Source: Bemisia tabaci
Lineage: Eukaryota; Arthropoda; Insecta; Hemiptera; Aleyrodidae
Direction: 5' to 3'
DNA length: 64,000 nt
Assembly (NCBI RefSeq): GCF_918797505.1
Contig: NC_092797.1
Coordinates: 24,193,372-24,257,371 of the forward strand
Position numbers and translations under genes: made by a program. This document shows, one piece after another, positions 1-7,968 of this stretch. A model generated the notes under the pieces. The model was not told the origin of the DNA. It searched no databases and saw only the letters and a list, made by a program, of their open reading frames with translations. Position 1 is the first letter of the stretch. The number at the start of each line of letters is the position of its first letter.

Positions 1-1034
1 TGGCTTGTGGTACCTTGTTTGGAAGGGGACGAAGGATGATGTCATTTCTCACTTTGAAGATTCGATCACTCGATCAATACTGACACAATCCCGCGATCCC
101 TTTTGAAAATTATTAGCTGACTTCCTCCATACAGCCGTATGCGTTGCTCTTTGACATATCTTGGGTCCGTCTCTACAGGTACAGTGATTAAATTATGATT
201 TTTTGGCTATTATTGAAAGTCCCGCTTCCCTTGGAAGGTTACATTTCAGAAGCATTACAGGAATATTCAGGCCTGGCTCTGTCAATTTTGGTTACAGGTT
301 CAAACTCTGACTGGAATTATGGCAGGCGCTTTGGGTATCTGTTCACCCGAAGATAAAGACTCTTAATTCCAAAATATTCCACTAAAATCGAAAGTGTCAT
401 TCGCCTCATAAACGTTATCATACTTGAGGAAGTCCTAAAATCCCCCCAAAATTGCATTTCAAGCTTTGCCATGACAGGAGGTTTTTAACCAGAGGTGATT
501 GACCCATGGGTCCAAGCCTTTCGCCTCTTATTGCAGATTCATTAAAGTTTGACGGGCCCTCTGGATAGTTGTTGAATTTCAACCGGAGTTAAAGACTGTC
601 AGTCCCGGAACGTCCAGCGACGTGGCGTGCTTTGCGATAAATCGACTGATCTGCCATTTAAACCTATGGTAAAGGATCGATAAACAGGGTGTTCGCAACG
701 AGCACCTTGATACCTAATCGATTCATTGCCACAGCTTCAAATGAGGAAACATCGATAATCGATCATTCACGCTTCGCCACTGAAAACGTCTCACCAGAAC
801 CGAAAATATCATCTAAACCATGTAATCTATATCGTATACGTCCTAAAATCCCTCAGAGTAGCGTTTCAGGTTTTGTTTAAACATAGGTAGGTTAAAGAAG
901 ACCGGGTGGTTGAACCGACCTGGAGTCGCTTTATACTGAAAGTAAAGACGATTCGAATCCATTTCTGATTGGTTCCCGTATTTGAGGCCTTCACAGTGTC
1001 TCAACGGGAATAAAGATTACAGTTTCACCGATTG
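1..1034. other. 5' flank of the LTR element, no gene seen
   Basis: This is host sequence to the left of the LTR retrotransposon. I see no ORF with recognisable protein content; the longest frame (689-880) looks random. The last part resumes directly at 15761 on the far side of the element, so the two flanks were contiguous before insertion. Confidence 0.6.
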
Positions 1035-1039
1035 CAAAG
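1035..1039. repeat. Left 5-bp target site duplication CAAAG
   Basis: CAAAG stands immediately before the 5' LTR and is repeated at 15756-15760 immediately after the 3' LTR. A 5-bp duplication is within the range known for LTR retrotransposons. Confidence 0.9.
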
Positions 1040-2019
1040 TATAACGGAATATTGGAGTTACGGCGGTTTTGGAAGCAGCGAGCCAATATCGCGCCGGGAA
1101 ATCGGTGGTTCCGCGAGTTTTTCATGACACAGCTTGTCACATCCGTCAGTGACATCGCTCGGTGACATCACCAGACACAGCCTTGCCAGATAGCCCGAGA
1201 AATCCCCCAATTGCGTATACCCCAGTCTCGGGCGCCGGGCGACCGTGGGTCCACGGGTGGCAACCTAACCAGTTGCTTTCCGCGGATTTCGGAGCCCTGA
1301 CGGATGTGACATGCTTGGTCAGGGGATTTTGGCGAGCTAACCGTGGGAACGACGCCCAAGTTAGCAGGCCTAGGAGGCCCACGAGGAGCTCTCTGAAATC
1401 CCCTGAAGTCAGTCGTCTCGCCAACCGTGCATACGCCTCCTCGCGGACCCCTCGACACGCGTCTCACCCCGTAGTCAAGTCCTCGAGTATCCCTCGGCCG
1501 AAAGTTGTGGTCCTACGGTCCGTCCCCGACCCCCCTTTCGCCCAGCGGCCTTTTACCCCCTTTTTGAGTCCTCGACTCCTCAAGTTGCCCCATCCCGCGT
1601 CTCACCCCGGTGATTGAGCTTTGAGCAACCCTCCCCACGCCGAAAGTCCCGTCCAGCGGCAGCATCCCCGACGGCTCTTCCTGCCTGGAGACCCCCTCCC
1701 CCCGTTTTGTAGTAGTTGTATCTGTGTGATAGTTGTTAGAGGTCTGTGTGACCAAGTTGTAGTTGTATACCATCATTTTATACCATCATTATTGTTTTAC
1801 CCAATACACGAGCGGCCACCCCTAGACTGTGAGTCTTGTTCTTTCCTTAGGATACCACTCTCAAGGTAGGTGACCATTTATTAGAGTGATAGGGCTCTTA
1901 CATCCCCCCTAGACCATTTCCCCTTTCTCTAGGACTACCCTATCTGGTGGATTCGCCCCCATTCTGCGACCATCCCCAACGTGTTCAGCTACTTGGCTCT
2001 GAGAGCTGAGCACGTTATA
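1040..2019 (+). repeat. 5' LTR (980 bp)
   Basis: It is nearly identical to 14776-15755 and exactly equal in length. By eye I count six single-base differences and no gaps. It starts TATAACGG and ends CACGTTATA. The 5' two thirds is GC- and C-rich and the final third is T-rich. ORFs of 82-151 codons here recur in the other LTR and look like composition artefacts. Confidence 0.95.
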
Positions 2020-2021
2020 AG

Positions 2022-2039
2022 TGGTGCAGGCCCCGGGTA
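2022..2039 (+). promoter_or_regulatory. Candidate primer binding site
   Basis: Two bases after the 5' LTR the sequence TGGTGCAGGCCCCGGG begins. It starts with TGG, as expected for complementarity to a tRNA CCA end, and would pair with a tRNA whose acceptor 3' strand is GGCCTGC. I do not recognise a standard insect tRNA with that acceptor, so primer identity is unresolved. Confidence 0.55.
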
Positions 2040-2499
2040 ATAACACTATACTCCCCGGAGTGTGCTATTGTCCCGTACCTCATTCGCAGCCAAGCAAAAT
2101 TTTTTTTTTGAGTGTGAAAATTTTTAGAAATTTTATTTTTATTTTATTTATAAATTATTTGAAGTTTTTTTTTTTAAGTTCAACTTAATCGCGTTAAATT
2201 TTTCAAAAACTTTAGGTCATTTTTCCAAGTAAAAATTTTCTTTCTGTTACAATAAATTTAGACACTCTTTGCTCTACCTAAAAATTAACTTTTATTAAAA
2301 ATTACGGCCAAGAGGCCATAGTTGCCCCAATTAATCACATCCTCTTCTCCACACACACTCCGTTCAGCGATATTTTTTTTATTCTTATTTTTCTTTTTTT
2401 CTTAAATTTTGAACCCCAATTTTCCGACCTGACAAAATTTTCAAAAATTTCGAGTTTTACCTCATTTATCACCATATTTTTCGGTAATATTCCATTCTC

Positions 2500-2682
2500 A
2501 TGTGCTACATCGTGCCAAAAAAACGTAAAAATACTGTCAGCCGTGTCCTATCTAATCTTCCTAACGCCGAGCAGCAGCAAATCCCAAACGGATCATTACA
2601 GGCACCTTTAGATCTTACGAACATCTTACGTGCTTTAGGATTATTGGATACAATTACAGAAACAATTGATAGAGAACAGTGA
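2500..2682 (+). CDS. Small ORF in the retroelement leader, unknown
   Basis: This ATG-started frame of 60 residues has a basic cluster PKKRK near residue 6, resembling a nuclear localisation signal, and an amphipathic leucine-rich, acidic C-terminus. It stops 18 bases before a good splice donor at 2701. No homologue is recognised. It may be a small accessory protein, an upstream ORF that tunes Gag translation, or chance. Confidence 0.25.
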   Translation: MCYIVPKKRKNTVSRVLSNLPNAEQQQIPNGSLQAPLDLTNILRALGLLDTITETIDREQ

Positions 2683-2700
2683 GAGCGCAAAATTCCCCAA

Positions 2701-3199
2701 GTAAGAGCCCTTTCACTCAGTATTTGTGCTACGCTTGCTTGCTTACTCTTCAGTGCTCTTTCACTCTAAACTTTTCACTTTCAAATTTTCGCATTTTCCA
2801 TTCTTCTTGTCCCTTTTTTCTTTTTTTGGAACATTTTTTTTGTAGCAGTCTCCTCGACAATTAAATTCATTCACTATAATTTTGCCACTAGAAAGCCATT
2901 TTGATCTACATAGAATTAAATCAAGAAATTTGATCAAGTTAAATTACTCATTTCCGCCACTATCTTTGTGTGTGACTTTTTAATAGAATCCCTTCCGGAA
3001 ACCAGGCAATTTACCTGCAGAAAATTGACACTTTTAGAAGACGTCAACTACCCTCTTTACTCCATTATCTGATCAGCTCATTGGTAGCGTTTCGCGTTAC
3101 AACTATCAGGAATTTCAGGATCTCCAGATAACGAAGAAAAACCAGTGCCAGTCTATAGTAAATTGGTAAATTTACTGTTTGTGTGTGTTTCTTTTACAG
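2701..3199 (+). other. Candidate intron in the retroelement leader
   Basis: The donor is GTAAGA at 2701. The acceptor is a long T/G-rich tract ending TTTTACAG at 3199, followed by GTGCAG. Both sites fit the consensus well, giving a 499-base intron. Splicing would remove leader sequence between the small ORF and Gag. This rests on sequence only; no transcript evidence is available here. Confidence 0.35.
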
Positions 3200-3816
3200 G
3201 TGCAGAAAGAGCGGAAAACATCCAGTATCCTCAAATTTGCCCTTAATTGTTGTTTGTTTGCCTTTTGTTAACTTTACTCTTCATCTATGAACTGAAAATC
3301 TATCTCTTCACTCTAGTAAGCTAACACATTGCAACGCTGCTTTTCGCCTGCAAATAACAAAAGTCCGCTTTCTTCCCTCTCAAATTTTTTTTATTATTGT
3401 TTACTCATTTCAGGCCTTTATTTTATTCTTTTTTTTGAGTGCTAAAACAAAACCCACATCGCTATGTTCACAATTGTAATCTCGAGCCGGGCGAGCGCTT
3501 ACAACTGGAACTAGGGATGTTTAAATAATCTATTGCAGTTATTGCGTCGAATTTTTTTATCGTAAAACAAAATAATTATTTTTATTTTTTTTTAACCCTT
3601 TTTTCGCGTACCGATCGCAGTGTCACAACACAACTCGACACATCCATCCAGACAAGAACCTTAAATACAAAAATTTTTTCTACGAAATCTGGATCACCCT
3701 TTTTCATCCCCTTTTTAGTACAAACTACGTACAAGATTCACTGATCAACCGTACATTTAGCAGCCTTCAGCTGAAATGCTCGCTCGAACCATGCCGTGCC
3801 GTGCCATGCTCGTGAA

Positions 3817-5538
3817 ATGCATACCTTCAATTTACTCATAGATTTAATTTCATTCAAACTAACATACGTCGAAATCTTACCATTCCTCCGACAAGAAGGC
3901 AAAACTAATTTGGATAGCCACATTACAACATATAAAGTAAGAGACGAGTTGAAACGTATAGATCCACAAAAAATTATTCTATTTTTAAAAAATACGCTAA
4001 ACAAAAACACCAGCGAGTGCGAGAAAACTGAAATTAAAAGAGTACTTACATTCTCTGTTAAATACGCGTCAATACAAGAGTATGAGGAACAATTAGAAAT
4101 CCGCCCGACTACCTTCGACCATAAAGGTAATCCAAACGATATATACCGGCTTGCAAAAGACCGATTAATAGTCGAATTAGCCAAAAGGGGTTATGCTTAT
4201 AATTACTCAAGTGTAGACAAAGCCAGAACAGCACTAAAGACCATAATCGCAATAAGAGAAAAACACAAAACCCAGTCCGAGCAAACACAGCATTCTACCG
4301 ACGAGCAGACATCACCTATCAATCCCCTACAAACCCCTTCTCATAGCGGAAACAGCGTAAGAGACTCAGGAATCCTCAGCGACCATCAGACTCCAGAAAA
4401 CCAAACACAGGAGCAGCAACTCCCGCATACATCAGACGAAAGAAACGAAGAAGAAGAACAAAGGGTAGAACATCAAGAGGAAGAAGAAGAAGAAGAAGAA
4501 GAAGAAGAAGAAGAAGAAGCAGAAGAAGCAGAAGATATGGCGCAGAGACCCGAATTTTCAAAACTCAAGATCCCGTACTTCAGCGGAAAGACATCGGAAA
4601 ACCTCACCCAACATTTCAGACGACTAGAAGCCGAGAAAGATGCGTACGGGTGGACCGACGAAACAGCCAAAAAAGTCCTAGCCTATTTCCTGAGCGACAA
4701 GGCTAGAATCTGGTACGACAACGAAAAGAGGAACAATGGATTAAACGAAAAAACCTGGGAGGAGATTAAAGAAGCTTTCGAAGCACGCTTCGTAACAGAA
4801 AAAGACAGTTCGGCAATCATAGCCTTCAGCTCAAGGAAACAAAAACTAACAGAGAGACCAATGGATTACTTCGACGCCATGATCGACCTGAGGGAAAAGC
4901 TACCACACGAAATAGACGAAAAAACCCTTGTATTATACATCAAAAGAGGCCTTCTACCACAACCAAAAAAAATAGTCCGAGAGCAAAGACCAGAAACGCT
5001 GGAAGCCTTAAAGAAAACACTCTTAGGGGCAGAGGAAGCTCTGGAAATCCTAACATCATCTGAGGATGAAGATGAAGAAGAAGAAAAGCCGTCAAAAAGT
5101 AAAACACCCGATCGATATAGCAAACTGAAAAAGAAAATGGAGAGGATAGAAGCACTATTGACAGCCGAGGCGGACCACGTTCAACTCGTGGATACAAAGA
5201 GACAGGACATCAGAGACATGGTGGCAGCAATAAACCGCCTATCTGCAGGACAGAGCCGGTATGGCGAAAACTCACATATAACATCTGAATGTACATCGAA
5301 GGAAATTGAGCGTATATGTTATACATGTGGCAACACCGGACACTACAGCAGATCCTGCGCCTTAAACCGAAACCGGAGAGATTCACGAGGACCATCGCCC
5401 GATAGGTACCGAGACAGATCGCCAAGGGACGAATCTTATGAGCGACCGCAAACAAGCCAACTACGCTGCCAAATTTGCGACAAACCTGGCCACGCCGCAT
5501 TAGCATGCCAGGACTACATGAAGAACCAAAAAAACTAA
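3817..5538 (+). CDS. gag: Gag polyprotein of the LTR element
   Basis: Gag is the structural protein that packages element RNA. The open frame extends to 3796, but the first in-frame ATG is at 3817 (G at -3), giving 573 residues. From N to C it has a unique N-terminal region, a polar linker, a run of about 20 acidic residues encoded by GAA/GAG repeats (4476-4535), a Retrotrans_gag-type domain (about 4555-4830, with the pattern LSDKARIWYDN and TWEEIKEAFEARF), an acidic stretch, then two CX2CX4HX4C zinc knuckles at 5317-5358 and 5467-5508. An Arg/Ser/Asp-rich stretch separates the knuckles and may bind RNA. The stop at 5536 directly follows a frameshift heptamer. The frame is intact, unlike most old insertions. 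Confidence 0.9.
   Translation: MHTFNLLIDLISFKLTYVEILPFLRQEGKTNLDSHITTYKVRDELKRIDPQKIILFLKNTLNKNTSECEKTEIKRVLTFSVKYASIQEYEEQLEIRPTTFDHKGNPNDIYRLAKDRLIVELAKRGYAYNYSSVDKARTALKTIIAIREKHKTQSEQTQHSTDEQTSPINPLQTPSHSGNSVRDSGILSDHQTPENQTQEQQLPHTSDERNEEEEQRVEHQEEEEEEEEEEEEEEAEEAEDMAQRPEFSKLKIPYFSGKTSENLTQHFRRLEAEKDAYGWTDETAKKVLAYFLSDKARIWYDNEKRNNGLNEKTWEEIKEAFEARFVTEKDSSAIIAFSSRKQKLTERPMDYFDAMIDLREKLPHEIDEKTLVLYIKRGLLPQPKKIVREQRPETLEALKKTLLGAEEALEILTSSEDEDEEEEKPSKSKTPDRYSKLKKKMERIEALLTAEADHVQLVDTKRQDIRDMVAAINRLSAGQSRYGENSHITSECTSKEIERICYTCGNTGHYSRSCALNRNRRDSRGPSPDRYRDRSPRDESYERPQTSQLRCQICDKPGHAALACQDYMKNQKN
5529..5535 (+). promoter_or_regulatory. -1 ribosomal frameshift slippery heptamer A AAA AAC
   Basis: In the Gag frame the last codons are CAA AAA AAC TAA, so the heptamer A-AAA-AAC is in exactly the phase needed for tandem -1 slippage, and the stop is the next codon. 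The -1 frame is open from here to 5933. This heptamer is a well-known class of efficient -1 signal. Confidence 0.8.
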
Positions 5539-5933
5539 CTACGCCTCAGAATGCCAGTGATTCTCAGGTAATTCAAAAACCAGAGGCTTCCCGAGAATCA
5601 AAACAACCCATCAGAGTCTACCTAAACATGGACGTACAAATAGCTCCGGGAGAGGTCACAACAACGCCAGCAAGAGCCCCAAACTTCCAACGAGACGCAC
5701 GGGCATCTGTAGAATTCCGCCCGTACAAGATAACTTACGCCGATATTGAGCCCAACGAAGAAACGAAGATGATTAACGAAACAGACTTCCTGGTGACAAT
5801 TATAAATAAGTCAAAATCGCCATTCAAACTGCAGAAAGGCACTCCAATCGGAACTATAAAAAACGGCGAAAAACTGACAACAATGCGATACACCAAAACA
5901 CAAACCCCGGATTACAGTGAACTTGGTAGATGA
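5536..5933 (+). CDS. Linker domain in the -1 frame after Gag
   Basis: This frame is read after a -1 shift at 5529-5535 and runs to TGA at 5931. It adds about 132 residues. It contains a conserved-looking stretch around NKSKSPFKLQKGTPIGTI, the kind of small beta-rich segment that precedes the protease in many Gypsy-type Pol proteins. I cannot name the family. It does not contain the protease DTG, which lies in the next frame, so a second frame change is needed to join them. Its own internal ATGs are late, so independent initiation is unlikely. Confidence 0.65.
5544..5568 (+). promoter_or_regulatory. Frameshift-stimulating hairpin candidate
   Basis: CCTCAGAAT (5544-5552) can pair with ATTCTCAGG (5560-5568) across a 7-base loop, with one C-C mismatch in 9 pairs. 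It begins 8 bases after the slippery heptamer, the spacing typical of stimulatory structures. The 3' arm can alternatively pair with 5590-5599. Confidence 0.55.
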
Positions 5934-7968
5934 CACACGAGAAGAAGAAGAAAAACCACGCGTCATCATAGTGGGAGACTATCACATGCATGGAGCAGCG
6001 GACGAGGTCAAGAAAACGCTGACTCCCTTTGCCAAGGTCGAAACATTTTGCTCAGCCGGAGCCGAGATGAACGAGGTATTGGATAACCTAAATCATATAA
6101 CACCTGAAAAAAACCGGAAAACAATTGTAGTTATAGTTGCAGGAAACCGCGATTTTGACCGCCAATATTGCCTCCTAAATCACTCAGCCATTACAAATAA
6201 CATGCCACTGGGACGCATTAGGGAGCTGGTCCAATCGTACCACGTAGCATATGCTACAATACTACCAAGGTATGACGTCACCAGACTAAATGACAAAATT
6301 GGCCTTGTGAATGCGGACATGGTAGGGCAGTTGATACCAGGGAAAAACTTAACAAATATTCGCCTAAACAGTGAGAACCTACCAAAGACAGCATTTAATA
6401 ACAATGGCAGAGATCTTAATGAAAAAGGCAATAAATTATTAACAGCAATAATAACGGATCACGTGAAAAAAATTATAAATGATCAGCTGGAATTGGGAAT
6501 TGTAAGTGCAATTGAAAATGGCACCAGAAAAAAATTAAACCTAAAACGCCCTCTCCGAATCAAGGGGGTGGTAAATTTTAAAGAAACATCCCTTATGTTA
6601 GATACAGGATCTTCCGTAAACTTAGCGCAGCCAGGATTAGTAAACAAGGACGAAGTACGAGAGGTGAGAAACTTTCAACTTTTAACTGCATCAAGTGAAC
6701 AATTTTCGCCGAAAGGAGAAGGGATACTCGACGCTGACCTAGGACCGGAAAGACTGCAAATTTCATGCTTCATCACCGACAAAATTCCAGTTCCTGCAAT
6801 TTTAGGAATACCCTTCTTAACATATTATTCGGCCCTCATTTGTTTCGACACGCAAAAAGTTATACTCAGAAAAAACGTGAAACACCCCATTAAGCTCGAA
6901 TTCATTCAAGATACGCCAAATTTGAAAACAATCCAGCGGCCCCAACTACAGGATGATGACCAAGATGAAGAGAATCTCATAGGATTCTGCATGGCACTCG
7001 CTCCGGTAAAGGAACCTCGTGACAATCACCGGAACTCTGAGGCCTTCACGAAAATCAGCGCAGAAATTAGGCCTGTTGAGCTATCATCACCTCCGAAATT
7101 CAGGGAGTCTTATAAATTTGGCGTGCGTAACGCGTCAAGAGATCAAATTGCAAAAACCACAAGGAAATTTTGGGTAAATGACCCAAGATGCTTATCTATT
7201 ATTCGACACTTCACTACTGGCCACCCCTGGCGCGCGAGTCTATGCAAACTTTTGAATTCAAAAAACAAACTCACGCTCGGATCTTCTAAGCGGCATCGCC
7301 TTCAATGTGCAATTAAACATCGCCTATCAACACCTCGTAATTTACTGAGCAGCATAACTGAGTTAAAACGAGGAGCATGTACTGCGGATTGCATAGGGGA
7401 ATTAGTTCAAAGAAAATCAACGAATTCGCCTACAGGGATGGAACGTACTAAACCACCCAACGTACAGATGAGTTCTCCTTCTGATGAAAAATTTGCCGAC
7501 AAATTTAATAAATTGCCTCAATGTAAAAATTTACCTACAATTCTTGTAATCTGCTGTGCACTTGCTTGCGCAGTAATGACGATTAAAGAATGGCTAACAC
7601 ATCTAAAAAACCCATTACACCAATATTTCGAAGCAACGGCGAATGCAGTTCGCATTTGTGCCTTCAACACATGTGAATGCTTCCTCTCTTCCTCTATGTT
7701 ACCGGTGAATTCACTTAGAGACCGTCTGAAAGTGTGCCACAAATTTTTACAACCTGGAAAATCCCAGTACTATCAAGTACTTCGTAAATGTAAATTTAAA
7801 AAATTTACACAATTTTTGAAAAAAGAACAACCAAGAACCTTTACTCGGCAGAGAAGAAACTTCGTTCCCCGTCAAACTTATAGCATGTTCTCCACTTCCT
7901 TACACTCTCCAGCTCTCACCACCATTTTCAGTCCATTTTTGCGCCAGATTTCCTCTTTCTTTCCATAA
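5878..7968 (+). CDS. SGNH-like plus retropepsin frame, lacking reverse transcriptase
   Basis: This open frame has no stop from 5878 to TAA at 7966 and overlaps the preceding frame by 56 bases. There is no early ATG, so it is probably reached by frame change rather than initiation. The first ~170 residues resemble an SGNH/GDSL hydrolase fold: IIVGDYHMHG (block I), VVIVAGNRDFD (block III) and NNGRDLNEKG (block V). The usual catalytic Ser is Tyr and the usual His is Asp, so esterase activity is doubtful. Next comes a retropepsin with LDTGSSVN at 6598-6621 and AILGIPF near 6800. The remaining ~330 residues are unrecognised, with one hydrophobic segment near 7537-7585. In a normal Gypsy pol, RT, RNase H and integrase would follow the protease; here they are absent. 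Confidence 0.75.
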   Translation, partial: QQCDTPKHKPRITVNLVDDTREEEEKPRVIIVGDYHMHGAADEVKKTLTPFAKVETFCSAGAEMNEVLDNLNHITPEKNRKTIVVIVAGNRDFDRQYCLLNHSAITNNMPLGRIRELVQSYHVAYATILPRYDVTRLNDKIGLVNADMVGQLIPGKNLTNIRLNSENLPKTAFNNNGRDLNEKGNKLLTAIITDHVKKIINDQLELGIVSAIENGTRKKLNLKRPLRIKGVVNFKETSLMLDTGSSVNLAQPGLVNKDEVREVRNFQLLTASSEQFSPKGEGILDADLGPERLQISCFITDKIPVPAILGIPFLTYYSALICFDTQKVILRKNVKHPIKLEFIQDTPNLKTIQRPQLQDDDQDEENLIGFCMALAPVKEPRDNHRNSEAFTKISAEIRPVELSSPPKFRESYKFGVRNASRDQIAKTTRKFWVNDPRCLSIIRHFTTGHPWRASLCKLLNSKNKLTLGSSKRHRLQCAIKHRLSTPRNLLSSITELKRGACTADCIGELVQRKSTNSPTGMERTKPPNVQMSSPSDEKFADKFNKLPQCKNLPTILVICCALACAVMTIKEWLTHLKNPLHQYFEATANAVRICAFNTCECFLSSSMLPVNSLRDRLKVCHKFLQPGKSQYYQVLRKCKFKKFTQFLKKEQPRTFTRQRRNFVPRQTYSMFSTSLHSPALTTIFSPFLRQISSFFP

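Larger units (their letters stand above)
2020..3816 (+). other. Long 5' leader of the LTR element
   Basis: This 1.8 kb leader lies between the 5' LTR and Gag. It is AT-rich with many T runs. It contains a 60-codon ORF (2500-2682), a good splice donor (CCAA/GTAAGA at 2700/2701) and strong pyrimidine-tract acceptors ending at 3199 and near 3412. Nothing else coding is apparent. Confidence 0.6.

Noticed and set aside
1162..1617. 151-codon ORF in the 5' LTR, repeated at 14898-15353
   Set aside because: It lies wholly within the LTR, has long antisense partners in the same place, is rich in Pro/Ser/Arg from GC-rich sequence, and has no domain. Preservation in both LTRs only reflects their recent common origin.
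4376..4670. Minus-strand poly-Leu and poly-Ser ORFs
   Set aside because: They are antisense readings of the GAA/GAG repeat that encodes the acidic run in Gag.
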